A DNA stretch of 64,000 bases from assembly GCF_025665335.1 (NCBI RefSeq), contig NZ_CP106869.1, positions 1,576,501 through 1,640,500 on the forward strand, given 5' to 3'. Within the stretch, counting starts at the first letter, position 1; each line of letters starts with the position of its first letter. The notes below the pieces were generated by a model that saw nothing but the letters and a program-made list of their open reading frames with translations, was not told the DNA's origin and made no database searches. Origin of the DNA: Xanthomonas sp. AM6 (GTDB lineage: Bacteria; Pseudomonadota; Gammaproteobacteria; Xanthomonadales; Xanthomonadaceae). This document shows, piece after piece, positions 1 to 10,365 of the stretch. The translations under genes were made by a program, and so were the position numbers.

Positions 1-147
1 CGCCACCTTGGCCAGCGCCGGCGCCTGCGCGCGGTCGCTGAACACGCCGACCACCTGCGCGTCCAGCGTACCGGCGGCGATCGCGTCGAGCAGCGCCTGC
101 AGGTTGGAGCCGCGGCCGGAGACCAGCACCGCAAGACGGATCGTCAT
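1..147 (-). CDS. purN: Phosphoribosylglycinamide formyltransferase PurN, N-terminal part
   Basis: The 49 residues visible begin MTIRLAVLVSGRGSNLQALL, the nucleotide-binding start of the PurN formyltransferase fold. PurN transfers a formyl group from 10-formyl-THF to GAR in cytosolic purine synthesis. The catalytic Asn-His-Asp residues lie beyond the window edge, so only the fold start is seen. The ATG at 147 lies 3 bases past the stop of the preceding membrane-protein gene, so it is probably co-transcribed with purM. The gene is cut by the window, not by biology. Confidence 0.9.
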   Translation of the reverse strand, partial: MTIRLAVLVSGRGSNLQALLDAIAAGTLDAQVVGVFSDRAQAPALAKVA

Positions 148-150
148 CGG

Positions 151-591
151 CTACGCCTTCCGGAACAGGGCGATGGCGGCCGGGCGCTGCAGCACCAGCA
201 GGGTCCAGACGCCCAGTGCCGTGCCCAGCGGGAAACCCAGGCAGGTCACCATGGCGGTGGCGTTGCACAGCAGCAGCCGGCGGCGCTGGCGCAGCGCACG
301 CGCGGTCAGCACCTTCAGGATCAGCGAGACCAGCCCGAACGCCAGCAGCATCGACAGCAGCACGATCGCGAACACGCCGCCCTGGGCCTGGTCGGGGCTC
401 TGGCCGAGCGCGTTGAGCTCGGCCTCGCGATGCACGCCGAAGGCCAGGAAGCCGCCGACCAGGAGCAGCATCAGGCACTGCAGCCCGGCCATCACGGCGT
501 ACAGCGTCGCCAGGGTGCTCAGCTCGGACTCGGCACGCAGGGTGTCGGCGTGGGCGATGTCCGCAACGGGAAGGGGTGGGGGCAGTGCCAT
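151..591 (-). CDS. Hypothetical three-helix membrane protein between purM and purN
   Basis: This 146-residue protein has three hydrophobic segments at about residues 27-52, 73-97 and 107-134 and a basic RALRQRRR stretch before the last. I do not recognise a family. The start MALPPPLPV was chosen because the upstream extension in the same frame is Arg/Pro-rich and overlaps the previous gene. It sits 10 bases after the DUF2238 gene and 3 bases before purN, so it is probably in the purM transcript. Its function is unknown. Confidence 0.65.
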   Translation of the reverse strand: MALPPPLPVADIAHADTLRAESELSTLATLYAVMAGLQCLMLLLVGGFLAFGVHREAELNALGQSPDQAQGGVFAIVLLSMLLAFGLVSLILKVLTARALRQRRRLLLCNATAMVTCLGFPLGTALGVWTLLVLQRPAAIALFRKA

Positions 592-601
592 CGTCGGTCT
601 T

Positions 602-1228
602 CTAGTGCGGGGAAGGGGGCAGGCGCCCGGCGCGCCGCCACGGCCACGCGCTGGCGCAGCCCAGGGTGGCCAGCAGCATGTCCATGTGCGCATCCCACGG
701 GTCGCCCTGCTGGCCGTTGTAGGACTCGGCCTGCTCGGGCGACAGCAGCAACGCGATCAGCCACTCCAGCCATTCGTAGAGCAGGCTGGCGCACATGATC
801 GCCATCGTCGCCAGCACGAACGCCTGCCGCGCCGACAGCGCAGGCCAGCGCTGCCGGGCGTAGTCGCGCAGCGCCGGCGCGAAGCACAGCCCGAACAGCA
901 GGTGGATCAGGCGGTCGGTGTGGTTGCGCTGCCAGCCGAACGCGGCGTTCGGCGACCAGCCGCCGGTCAGCGCGCGCAGCCACTGGTCGTAGGGCACGTT
1001 GGAATACAGCCAGTGCGCGGCGACGTTGTGCACGTTGATGAACGCGCAGATCGCGGCGAAGTGCGCGTTGCGCAGCGGCCAGCGGCGGTCGTGCCAGACC
1101 AGCCAGGCGAGGCCCAGCACCGCCAGCGAGCTGTGCATGGCCTGTTCGGCCGGCCACAGCGGGTGCACCCAGCTGGCGGCGAACACCGCCAGGGTCAGCG
1201 CCAGCCAGGCGCGCTTGGCCGCCGCCAT
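602..1228 (-). CDS. DUF2238 (YjdF-type) inner-membrane protein
   Basis: The 208-residue product has several hydrophobic segments and the family-typical stretches around NRHTDRLIHLLFG-like (here NHTDRLIHLLFGL), LYEWLEWL and a C-terminal GDPWDAHMDML. These match DUF2238/YjdF membrane proteins, whose function is unknown. The conserved Glu, Trp, Asp and His residues inside membrane segments suggest a functional site, but that is inference. The ATG lies 5 bases after the purM stop, so the gene is probably translated from the purM message. Confidence 0.75.
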   Translation of the reverse strand: MAAAKRAWLALTLAVFAASWVHPLWPAEQAMHSSLAVLGLAWLVWHDRRWPLRNAHFAAICAFINVHNVAAHWLYSNVPYDQWLRALTGGWSPNAAFGWQRNHTDRLIHLLFGLCFAPALRDYARQRWPALSARQAFVLATMAIMCASLLYEWLEWLIALLLSPEQAESYNGQQGDPWDAHMDMLLATLGCASAWPWRRAGRLPPSPH

Positions 1229-1233
1229 GCGGC

Positions 1234-2292
1234 TCAGCCGATGTGCACGCGTTCGCCGGCGCCGGCCGCCACCACCGCGCCGATCTGCCAATGCGCCAGG
1301 CCCAGCGTGTCCAGGCTGCGCTCCAGCGCGGCGACCTGGTCGGGCGCGGCCACCAGCACGAAGCCGATGCCGCAGTTGAAGGTGCGCCACATCTCGCTGT
1401 CGGCGACCGCGCCTTCGCGCTGCAGCCACTCGAACACCGGCGGCAGGGTCCAGGCGCTGGCGCGGATGTCCAGGCCCAGGCCGTCGGGGATCACGCGGAT
1501 GATGTTCTCGGTCAGGCCGCCGCCGGTGATGTGCGCCATCGCGTGGATGCCGTCGGCATGTGCGCCGCGCAGCAGCGACAGGATCGGCTTGACGTACAGC
1601 GCGGTCGGCGCCATCAGCGCGTCGGCCAGGCTGCCGCCGCCGACCTGCAGGTCGGCCGGGCGCCCGGCGCGGTCGTAGATGCGGCGGATCAGCGAGTAGC
1701 CGTTGGAGTGCGGGCCGGAGGAGGCGATGCCGATCAGCACGTCGCCCTGGCGCACCTTGGCGCCGTCCAGCAGCTGCGACTTCTCCACCGCGCCGACGGT
1801 GAAGCCGGCCAGGTCGTACTCGCCCGGCGGGTACATGTCGGGCATTTCCGCGGTCTCGCCGCCGATCAGCGCGCAGCCGGCCAGTTCGCAGCCGCGGGCG
1901 ATGCCGCCGACCACCGCCACCGTGGTCTCCACGTCGAGCTTGCCGGTGGCGAAATAGTCCAGGAAGAACAGCGGTTCGGCGCCCTGCACCAGCACGTCGT
2001 TGACGCACATGCCGACCAGGTCGATGCCGATGCTGTCGTGCCGGCCCAGCTGTTGCGCCAGCTTCAGCTTGGTGCCGACGCCGTCGGTGCCGGACACCAG
2101 CACCGGTTCGCGGTACTTGCCGGACAGGTCGAACAGCGCGCCGAACCCGCCCAGCCCGCCCATCACCTCGGGGCGGAAACTGCGCTTGACCAGGGGTTTG
2201 ATGCGTTCGACCACGGCATTGCCGGCATCGATGTCGACGCCGGCGTCGCGGTAGGTCAACGGGGCGGCGGCGGGGGGCTGGGAAGTGGTCAC
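1234..2292 (-). CDS. purM: Phosphoribosylformylglycinamidine cyclo-ligase PurM (AIR synthetase)
   Basis: PurM converts FGAM plus ATP to aminoimidazole ribonucleotide in cytosolic purine synthesis. The 352-residue length is normal for the family. It opens with [14 protein letters not shown], followed by [25 protein letters not shown] and [21 protein letters not shown], all PurM signatures. A GTG start at 2292 is preferred because an upstream in-frame ATG at 2388 adds a non-homologous leader that runs into the divergent gene. No clear Shine-Dalgarno is visible. The order purM, two membrane proteins, purN is unusual beside the common purM-purN pair. Confidence 0.95.
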   Translation of the reverse strand: MTTSQPPAAAPLTYRDAGVDIDAGNAVVERIKPLVKRSFRPEVMGGLGGFGALFDLSGKYREPVLVSGTDGVGTKLKLAQQLGRHDSIGIDLVGMCVNDVLVQGAEPLFFLDYFATGKLDVETTVAVVGGIARGCELAGCALIGGETAEMPDMYPPGEYDLAGFTVGAVEKSQLLDGAKVRQGDVLIGIASSGPHSNGYSLIRRIYDRAGRPADLQVGGGSLADALMAPTALYVKPILSLLRGAHADGIHAMAHITGGGLTENIIRVIPDGLGLDIRASAWTLPPVFEWLQREGAVADSEMWRTFNCGIGFVLVAAPDQVAALERSLDTLGLAHWQIGAVVAAGAGERVHIG

Positions 2293-2387
2293 GGGCGGCG
2301 GCGTCGGCGGAAAGACGGCGATTTTAACAGGCCACGTTGGCGCTACGGCCGCATTCGGGCAACAATTCGCCTCGGATACGCCGAGCA

Positions 2388-3506
2388 ATGGAACCTTCGA
2401 TGCGCCGCAGCCTTGCCTTACTCCTGTCTTTCGCGTTGTGCCTCCCCGCTGCGGCCGCCCTGGCCCAGGCCGGATTGCGCACCGAAGGCGACGTTGCCGG
2501 TGCGCAAGGTCCCTACGACGCCGAGGTGCCGGTCAACAGCCAGGGCGAGGGCGACCGCAACGGCGCCCTGGCGCGCGCGCTGGCCGCGGTGCTGGGCAAG
2601 ATCTCCGGCGACCGCGCGGTGATGGCGCGCCCGGGGGTGCCGCAGGCGCTGCGCAACGCCAAGAACTTCGTCGACAGCTACGACTACCGCCAGGACCAGG
2701 GCACCTCGCCGAGCGGCGCGCCGACCTTCCGCACCGTCCTGGTCGCGCGCTTCCGGCAGAGCGACGTCGACGGCCTGGCCGCGGCGCTGGGCCTGCCGCT
2801 GTGGCCGCAGCCGCGGCCCAAGCCGGTGCTGTGGCTGGCGATCGACGACGGCAGCGGCCCGCGCCTGGTCGGCGTGCAGCAGTCCAATGCCGCGCGCAGC
2901 CTGCTGGACCGCGCGATCGAGCGCGGCTACCGGCTCGGCCTGCCCACCGGCAGCGCTGCCGAGCAGGCCCTGGTCGGCGCGATCTGGCGCCAGGACACCG
3001 CCGCGGTGGCCAACGCCTCGTCCCGCTACAGCCCGCCGATGCAGCTGATCGGCAAGCTGTACCGTGGCAAGTCCGGCGGCTGGACCGCCGACTGGGTGTT
3101 CGTCGACGGCGGCAAGACCCTGTCCAGCTGGTCGGTCAGCGACGCCGACGCGCGCCGGGCCATGGCCGCCGGCGCCGACGGCGCCGCCGATGCACTGGTC
3201 AAGCGCTACGCCAAGGCGGCCAGCGCCGGCCCGGCCGGCGTCTACCGGGTGCTGATCACCGGCATCCGCAGCGCCGACGACTACCTGCGCGTATCGGCGG
3301 TGCTGCAGAACACCTCGGTGGTGCGGCGCATCGTGCCGGTCCAGGCCAGCGGCGACCGCCTGGAGCTGGACCTGGACCTGCTCAGCGGCGTGTCCGGGCT
3401 CAACCGCATGCTCGGCGCCGACAGCCCGCTGCAGCCGGTGACCGCGCCGACCGAGGGCGGCCCGATCATCCTCAACACCGAGCGCACGGAGTACCGGCTC
3501 AAATGA
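2388..3506 (+). CDS. DUF2066 exported protein
   Basis: The product of about 372 residues starts with a signal peptide ([19 protein letters not shown], cleavage near ALAQA) and continues as a soluble DUF2066 protein. Recognisable parts are the [18 protein letters not shown] segment and [23 protein letters not shown]2066 is a family of unknown function usually found beside purM, a permease and hda in gammaproteobacteria, as here. The ATG at 2400 is an equally good start, four codons downstream. Its stop overlaps the next start (ATGA), indicating translational coupling with the permease. Confidence 0.8.
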   Translation: MEPSMRRSLALLLSFALCLPAAAALAQAGLRTEGDVAGAQGPYDAEVPVNSQGEGDRNGALARALAAVLGKISGDRAVMARPGVPQALRNAKNFVDSYDYRQDQGTSPSGAPTFRTVLVARFRQSDVDGLAAALGLPLWPQPRPKPVLWLAIDDGSGPRLVGVQQSNAARSLLDRAIERGYRLGLPTGSAAEQALVGAIWRQDTAAVANASSRYSPPMQLIGKLYRGKSGGWTADWVFVDGGKTLSSWSVSDADARRAMAAGADGAADALVKRYAKAASAGPAGVYRVLITGIRSADDYLRVSAVLQNTSVVRRIVPVQASGDRLELDLDLLSGVSGLNRMLGADSPLQPVTAPTEGGPIILNTERTEYRLK

Positions 3507-4672
3507 CGCTGTCCCCGGAAGCGGAAATCGCGCTGTTCCTGCGCCGCCTGAAATGGACCGCGGTGATCCTGGGCGCGCTGTGGGTGGTGGCGCTGCTGGC
3601 GCCGATCCTGACCCCGTTCGTGCTGGCGCTGCTGCTGGGCTGGCTCGGCGACCCGCTGGTCGACCGCCTGGAGCGCGCCGGCCGTTCGCGCAACATGGCG
3701 GTGACGCTGGTGTTCGTGCTGATGCTGCTGTTGTTGGTGCTGGCGCTGCTGATCCTGGTGCCGATGCTGGAACGGCAGATCGTCACCTTCATCGAGGTGC
3801 TGCCGCAGGCGCGCGACTGGTTCACCGGCACCGCGATCCCGTGGGCCGAGCAGAAGACCGGGCTGCAGCTGATGGCCTGGCTGGACCCGGAGCGGCTGAT
3901 CGAATGGATCCGCGGCCACTGGCAGCAGGCCGGCGGCGTCGCCGCGACCTTCTTCGGCTACCTGTCGCGCTCGGGCTTCGCGATGGTGACCTGGGTGGTG
4001 AACCTGGTGCTGCTGCCGATCCTGACCTTCTACTTCCTGCGCGATTGGGACATCCTGGTCGAGCGCGTGGCCGCGACCATCCCGCGCAACCACGTGGCCA
4101 CCGTCGGCCGCCTGGCGCGGCAGTCCAACGACGTGCTGGGCGCGTTCATCCGCGGCCAGTTCCTGGTGATGCTGGCGCTGGGCGTGATCTACGCCGGCGG
4201 GCTGAGCCTGATCGGGCTCAACCTGGGCCTGCTGATCGGCATCATCGCCGGCCTGATCAGCTTCATCCCGTACCTGGGCGCGACCACCGGCATCCTGCTG
4301 GCGATCCTGGCGGCGCTGGTGCAGGCCAAGGGCTTCGACCTGCAGCTGCTGATCCTGGTCGGCGTGGTGTTCACCGTCGGCCAGCTGCTGGAGAGCTACG
4401 TGCTGACCCCGCGCATCGTCGGCGACAAGATCGGCCTGCACCCGGTGGCGGTGATCTTCGCGGTGATGGCCGGCGGCCAGCTGTTCGGCTTCCTCGGCAT
4501 GCTGCTGGCGCTGCCGGTGGCGGCGGTGGCCAACGTGCTGCTGCACTACCTGCACGAGCAGTACCGGCAGAGCGAACTGTATGCCGGGGACAAGCCGACG
4601 ATCCTGCTGGAGAGCGGCGCCGAACGGCCGTCGGTGATCGAACTGCCGCCGCGAGGCCCCGAGCAGCCGTGA
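3503..4672 (+). CDS. AI-2E family (PerM-type) membrane permease
   Basis: This 389-residue polytopic protein fits the AI-2E/PerM family (PF01594). It has paired N-terminal helices (about residues 15-35 and 55-80), a soluble middle, and a C-terminal set of helices containing SFIPYLGATTGI, a family hallmark, and ESYVLTPRIVGDKIGLHP. Members export or transport varied small solutes, and the substrate here cannot be told. It overlaps the gene before by ATGA and the next gene by GTGA, so DUF2066, this permease and hda are one translation-coupled operon. Confidence 0.88.
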   Translation: MTLSPEAEIALFLRRLKWTAVILGALWVVALLAPILTPFVLALLLGWLGDPLVDRLERAGRSRNMAVTLVFVLMLLLLVLALLILVPMLERQIVTFIEVLPQARDWFTGTAIPWAEQKTGLQLMAWLDPERLIEWIRGHWQQAGGVAATFFGYLSRSGFAMVTWVVNLVLLPILTFYFLRDWDILVERVAATIPRNHVATVGRLARQSNDVLGAFIRGQFLVMLALGVIYAGGLSLIGLNLGLLIGIIAGLISFIPYLGATTGILLAILAALVQAKGFDLQLLILVGVVFTVGQLLESYVLTPRIVGDKIGLHPVAVIFAVMAGGQLFGFLGMLLALPVAAVANVLLHYLHEQYRQSELYAGDKPTILLESGAERPSVIELPPRGPEQP

Positions 4673-5400
4673 GCGTGCCGCAGCTGCCGCTGGCGTTGCG
4701 CTCTCCGCCGGAGCAGCGCCTGGACCGCTATGTCGGCGCGCCGGCGGGCTTGCTGGCGCAGCTGCAGGCCGTCGCCGACGGCCGCGACGTCGACTGGATC
4801 TACCTGTCCGGCCCGGCCGGCACCGGCAAGACCCACCTGGCGCTGGCGCTGTGCGCGGCGGCCGAGCAGGCCGGGCGCAGCGCCGCCTACCTGCCGCTGC
4901 AGGCCGCCGCCGGACGCCTGCGCGATGCGCTGGAAGCGCTGGAAGGGCGCGACTTGGTCGCGCTGGACGGGCTGGAGGCGATCGCCGGGCAGCGCGAGGA
5001 CGAAGTGGCGCTGTTCGATTTCCACAACCGCGCGCGCAGCGCCGGGGTGACCCTGCTGTACACCGCGCAGGCGATGCCCGACGGCCTGGCGCTGAGCCTG
5101 CCCGACCTGCGCTCGCGGCTGGCGCAGTGCACGCGCATCGCCCTGTCGCCGCTGGACGACACCGGCCGCGCCGCGGTGTTGCGCGAGCGCGCGCAACGCC
5201 GCGGCCTGGTGCTGGAGGATGCGGCGATCGACTGGCTGCTGACCCACGCCGGCCGCGACCTGGCCGGCCTGGTCGCGCTGCTGGAGCGGCTGGACCGAGA
5301 ATCGCTGGCGGCGCAGCGGCGGGTGACGGTGCCGTTCTTGCGGCGGGTGTTGGGAGAGCCGGGATTGGGGAATCGGGATTCGGGATTCGGCAAAGGCTGA
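4669..5400 (+). CDS. hda: DnaA regulatory inactivator Hda
   Basis: Hda is an AAA+ protein that, bound to the sliding clamp, stimulates ATP hydrolysis on DnaA and so limits re-initiation of replication. The 243-residue product carries an N-terminal clamp-binding motif QLPL (residues 5-8), Walker A GPAGTGKT (48-55) and a degenerate Walker B region around VALDGLEAI. The start is GTG, overlapping the permease stop. The last residues, GLGNRDSGFGKG, are encoded by a copy of the intergenic heptad repeat at 5361-5390 and are not part of the family fold, so the natural protein probably ended a little earlier before repeat invasion. Confidence 0.92.
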   Translation: MSVPQLPLALRSPPEQRLDRYVGAPAGLLAQLQAVADGRDVDWIYLSGPAGTGKTHLALALCAAAEQAGRSAAYLPLQAAAGRLRDALEALEGRDLVALDGLEAIAGQREDEVALFDFHNRARSAGVTLLYTAQAMPDGLALSLPDLRSRLAQCTRIALSPLDDTGRAAVLRERAQRRGLVLEDAAIDWLLTHAGRDLAGLVALLERLDRESLAAQRRVTVPFLRRVLGEPGLGNRDSGFGKG

Positions 5401-5535
5401 GCGCGCCGGGGAACGCCTGCTGTGGCTTGCGCCAGGTTTTCCCAAGCCGAATTCGATCGTCCGCCTCGCGCATCGAGCGCAAACGGGCCACTGCAACTCA
5501 GCTGTTGCCGAATCCCGAATCCCGAATCCCGAATC
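5361..5535. repeat. Inverted pair of GGGATTC heptad repeats between hda and murU
   Basis: The left arm (5361-5390) is four heptads of the GGGATTG/GGGAATC/GGGATTC type. The right arm (5508-5535) is four copies of the complementary form, CCGAATC. The arms could pair over a 117-base spacer. Each arm forms the 3' end of a gene: hda from the left, murU from the right, so both proteins end in an RDSGFG-containing tail. No other feature is seen in 5401-5497. Confidence 0.85.
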
Positions 5536-6229
5536 TCAGCTCCGCATCCAACTCCGCCAGCCGCTGCGGCGTCCCCACGTCGGTCCAGCGCCCGCGATGG
5601 TGCAGGCCGTGGATGCGGCCGGCGGCCATGTGCGCGCGCAGGATCGGCGCCAGCGCGAAGCGCGGCGGCGCGGCGTGGGGCGCGATCGGCGGGTCGAACG
5701 CCGCCTGCCAGCCGTCCAGCAGTTCCGGGCGATAGACGCCCACGCCGGCGTAGGTCAGCAGCGCGGCGCCGTCGCTGCGCAGCGTGGCGTCGGCGTGCAG
5801 CGCGAAATCGCCGTGCGCGGCGTAGGCCGGCGGATCGACCATCACCAGTTGCGCCAGCCCGGCCGGGTCCGGCGCCAGCCGCGCGAAATCGAAATCGGTC
5901 CAGATGTCGCCGTTGACCAGCAGGAACGGCGCCGGCCCGAGCAGCGGCAAGGCGTGCAGCATGCCGCCGCCGGTCTCCAGCGGCGTGGCGCCCTCGTAGG
6001 AATAGGCGATGCGCAGGCCGAACGCGCTGCCGTCGCCGAGCGCCTGCGGGAACTGCTCGGCCAGCCACGAGGTATTGACCACCACCTCGCGCACGCCCAG
6101 CGCGGCGAGCTTGCGTAGGTGCCAGACGATCAGCGGCGTGCCGCCCACCGCCAGCAGTGGCTTGGGCGTGCGTTCGGTCAGCGGCCGCATGCGCTCGCCG
6201 AAGCCGGCGGCGAAGATCAGCGCCTTCAT
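5498..6229 (-). CDS. murU: N-acetylmuramate alpha-1-phosphate uridylyltransferase MurU
   Basis: MurU makes UDP-MurNAc from MurNAc-1-phosphate and UTP in the anabolic recycling route that bypasses early (fosfomycin-sensitive) peptidoglycan synthesis. The 243-residue protein has the nucleotidyltransferase start AAGFGERMRPLTERTPKPL and the metal site region NGDIWTDFD. Its start codon overlaps the amgK stop (ATGA), the usual amgK-murU arrangement. The C-terminal FGIRDSGFGNS is translated from the heptad repeat and looks like an acquired tail. A generic sugar-1-phosphate nucleotidyltransferase is the alternative, but the neighbour argues for MurU. Confidence 0.88.
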   Translation of the reverse strand: MKALIFAAGFGERMRPLTERTPKPLLAVGGTPLIVWHLRKLAALGVREVVVNTSWLAEQFPQALGDGSAFGLRIAYSYEGATPLETGGGMLHALPLLGPAPFLLVNGDIWTDFDFARLAPDPAGLAQLVMVDPPAYAAHGDFALHADATLRSDGAALLTYAGVGVYRPELLDGWQAAFDPPIAPHAAPPRFALAPILRAHMAAGRIHGLHHRGRWTDVGTPQRLAELDAELRFGIRDSGFGNS

Positions 6230-7254
6230 GCGGCCGCGGCCGCGCGTTGCGCCAGCGCCGGCTTGATCCGCGTGTGCAGCAACTGCGCCAGCGGCTGCAG
6301 CGCCGGATGCCGCGGCAGCACCTCGTCGAGGTAATCGATGAAGCGCGGCACGTTGTCCAGGTACCAGGCCTTGCCGTCGCGGTAGTTCAGCCGCGCGAAG
6401 ATGCCCAGGTTCTTCAGGTGGCGCTGCACGCCCATCCAGTCGGCGTCGCGCAGGAACTGCGCCAGCGGCGGTACCGCGATCCCGGCCTGCAGCGCGCGCG
6501 CGTGGTAGCGCGCCAGCCACGCGTCGACCCGCGCCAGCGGCCAGCTCACCGTGGTGTCCTTGAACAGGCTGACCGGATCGTAGGCGACCGGGCCGAGCAC
6601 GCAGTCCTGGAAGTCCAGCACCGCCGGGCCGTCGGCCACCGGCATCAGGTTGCGCGGCATGAAGTCGCGGTGCACCAGCACCCGCGGCTGCGCCAGCGCG
6701 TTGTCCATCAGCCGGCGTTGCACCAGTTCCAGCGCCTCCAGGTCGGCGCAGTCCAGTTCCAGGCCCAGGTGCCGGCGCAGGAACCACTCTTCGAACAAAC
6801 CGGCATCGCGCTGCAGCAGCGCCTCGCCGAACACACCCAGCTCCGGCGGCGGCGCGATCGCCTGCAGCCGCAGCAGTTGCCCGAGCGCGGCGTCGAAATG
6901 CGCATCGGCCGAGGTGGCGTCCAGGCTCTGCGCCAGGGTCGGCCCGCCCAGGTCCTCCAGCAGCAGGAAGCCGGCCTCCACGTCCTGCGCCAGGATCGCC
7001 GGCACGCGCACGCCGCCGTGCTGCAGCAGCGCGTGCATGCGCAGCCATGGCCGCACGTCCTCCAGGCCCGGCGGCGAATCCATCAGCACGCGGCTGCGGC
7101 CGGTGCCGTGGCTGCGCCAGTAGCTGCGCCAGCCGGCGTCGACGGATGCGCGCTGCAGCGTCGCCTGCGCGTCGTCCAGCGCGGCGCGCGCCCACGCCAG
7201 GCGCTGCGCCGCGCGCGGCTCGGGGGCATCGGGAAGGTCGGAACTGGAACTCAT
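6226..7254 (-). CDS. amgK: N-acetylmuramate/N-acetylglucosamine kinase AmgK
   Basis: AmgK phosphorylates MurNAc (and GlcNAc) at C1 in the cytosol, giving the substrate for MurU. The 342-residue protein is an aminoglycoside-phosphotransferase-like kinase with the catalytic loop HRDFMPRN (195-202) and the metal-binding DFQD (214-217). The C-terminal part includes YRDGKAWYLDNVPRFIDYL, typical of AmgK. It overlaps murU by four bases, which strengthens the call. The start ATG follows no obvious strong ribosome site. Confidence 0.88.
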   Translation of the reverse strand: MSSSSDLPDAPEPRAAQRLAWARAALDDAQATLQRASVDAGWRSYWRSHGTGRSRVLMDSPPGLEDVRPWLRMHALLQHGGVRVPAILAQDVEAGFLLLEDLGGPTLAQSLDATSADAHFDAALGQLLRLQAIAPPPELGVFGEALLQRDAGLFEEWFLRRHLGLELDCADLEALELVQRRLMDNALAQPRVLVHRDFMPRNLMPVADGPAVLDFQDCVLGPVAYDPVSLFKDTTVSWPLARVDAWLARYHARALQAGIAVPPLAQFLRDADWMGVQRHLKNLGIFARLNYRDGKAWYLDNVPRFIDYLDEVLPRHPALQPLAQLLHTRIKPALAQRAAAAA

Positions 7255-7327
7255 CGGCGCGCCGTGGCGGACAGTGGCCGCACAGCGTAAACGCGCGGCG
7301 CCGGCGTGGCGAGCCGCGCGCCGGACC

Positions 7328-7597
7328 TCAGCGCTTGCCGAGGAACAGCCGCAGCAGCGCGAGCAGGGCGATGGCGCCGAGCAGCGCACCGAGGAAGCCG
7401 GCCGGTTCGCCGCGGCTGTACCAGCCCATGTAGTGGCCGAACCAGCCGGCCACCAGCGCGCCGGCGATGCCGAGCAGGACGGTGAACAGGCAGCCGGAGC
7501 GGCCGCCGCTCGGACCCAGCAGGCGCGCCAGCAGGCCGACCACGAAGCCGACCAAGATGACGTACAGCCAGCTGTCGCTGCCGAACAGGTTGTGCAT
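7328..7597 (-). CDS. GlsB/YeaQ/YmgE-family small membrane protein
   Basis: The 89-residue protein has three hydrophobic helices (about 10-28, 35-55 and 66-85) rich in Gly and Ala, with the family signature LVGFVVGLLARLL and the middle GIAGALVAGWFG. This is the transglycosylase-associated/stress-response membrane family, often induced by stress, with no proven biochemical role. It stands alone between amgK and the M20 peptidase. The 193 bases upstream hold nothing I can identify. Confidence 0.85.
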   Translation of the reverse strand: MHNLFGSDSWLYVILVGFVVGLLARLLGPSGGRSGCLFTVLLGIAGALVAGWFGHYMGWYSRGEPAGFLGALLGAIALLALLRLFLGKR

Positions 7598-7790
7598 GGA
7601 GGCGTCCCGGAGCGTGGAAGTGAAGCCGATCGTGCCAGATTCGGCCGCGGCGCGGCGTCCACGCCGCGGCGGCCGGCGGCGGCCTTAAGCGGCCGTGCAG
7701 GCGCGGCACTCGTCTCCCGCTACAAGGCACCTGGCGCGGATCGGCGACGGCGCGAGGTCGCGGCCGCCGTCGCCGGCGGCCGCCACGCGC

Positions 7791-9281
<1,491 letters not shown>

Positions 9282-9486
9282 CAAGGAACTCCGAATGTCG
9301 CAAAAGAGATGGCGGCCATTCTACGCCGCGGCCGCCGTGTAGGGTTTTTCCTACACGGGGACGCGCCGTTTACCTGCTGTTTGGGAAGGGCGTTGGCGAT
9401 AGGCTGTACCCATGTGGCGAGCGATGCTTTCGACACCGGCAGGAGAGGCCGGTGACGTCCCCATCCAAGTCACAAGGAGTGTTGCC

Positions 9487-9819
9487 ATGCAGTCTTTTAT
9501 CGTGGTCCTGAAGTCTCTGGTCCTGGCGTTGCTGCTGACCGGTTCCGCGTTCGCCGCGGACAAGGTCAACGTCAACTCCGCTAGCGCAGCGGAAATCGAC
9601 CGGGTGTTGCTGAACGTGGGTGCCTCCAAGGCACAGGCGATCGTCGACTACCGACAGGCACACGGACCCTTCAAAAGCGCCGAGGACCTGGCGCTGGTGA
9701 AGGGAATCGGACTCAAGACGGTCGAACGGAACCACGACCGGATCGAAGTGGGAGCCACGAAGGCGACCACGCCGACGGCGGCCAGGACGGCAGCCGCCAA
9801 GCCGGTGGAAAGGCGTTAA
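9487..9819 (+). CDS. ComEA-like exported helix-hairpin-helix protein
   Basis: The 110-residue product has a signal peptide (residues 1-22, ending SAFAAD) and one ComEA-type helix-hairpin-helix region, VNVNSASAAEIDRVL ... GIGLKTVERN, which binds DNA non-specifically. Periplasmic HhH proteins of this type help pull transforming DNA in competent bacteria. The tail is Ala/Thr-rich. A strong AAGGAG ribosome site lies at about 9473-9478 and fixes this start over an in-frame ATG at 9412. No other competence gene is next to it. Confidence 0.85.
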   Translation: MQSFIVVLKSLVLALLLTGSAFAADKVNVNSASAAEIDRVLLNVGASKAQAIVDYRQAHGPFKSAEDLALVKGIGLKTVERNHDRIEVGATKATTPTAARTAAAKPVERR

Positions 9820-10365
9820 AGGGATTTGAGAGCTAAACGGAGTTACGGCAGTAAAGGGATTTAAAGGGAAAAGATACGGCTGGCGCAGGATGCGCGGTCG
9901 CGACCTCGCTGAGCAGGACGCGCAGGGGGGAGGCAGGAAGCCGACAAGGACGTACATCGTCGCCCGGTGTTGCACAGTGACGTGCAGCCGGGCGACGTTT
10001 TTTGTGGGCGACGGTTTTGTGCGCAGCCGGGCGGCGCTCCCGGTTGGTGCCTTCGCGCACAGCCATCTGGTGCGATCGCGCCGTTCCGGGGTGCCTCCAC
10101 CGGCGCTGGTTGCGCAAGGTTAGCGGAGAGCGCGCCCGCCACTGGCGTCGGCCCGAAATCGCCAAGGCCGGGCGCGATTCCCGGTCCGCCAACCGCGGCA
10201 TGCGCTGCCGCGGCTGCAGATGGCGTTGGCGTTCGGCCTCTCGCCTTGGACGCGGTCCCGCGTCGATACGACCCAAGCGGTACGGCGGCCCATCGCCCAA
10301 GCCGGAACGGCGCGGCGCTGTCATGCCGCTGCGTCCGGCCTGCCGCGATCGGGCAGAATGCGCCG
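9820..10365. other. 546-base gap between comEA-like gene and hutD
   Basis: This stretch holds a strong hairpin terminator (9958-10003, listed separately) about 140 bases after the ComEA-like stop. An imperfect second GC hairpin follows around 10010-10040. Open frames here are Arg/Ala-rich and look like random high-GC frames. I see no gene. Confidence 0.5.
9958..10003 (+). terminator. Rho-independent terminator downstream of comEA-like gene
   Basis: Arms CGTCGCCCGG (9958-9967) and CCGGGCGACG (9988-9997) pair perfectly over ten bases, with an inner TGCAC/GTGCA stem in the loop, followed by six T (9998-10003). It is oriented for plus-strand transcripts, so it most likely ends the ComEA-like transcript or a short RNA from the gap. 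Confidence 0.8.
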
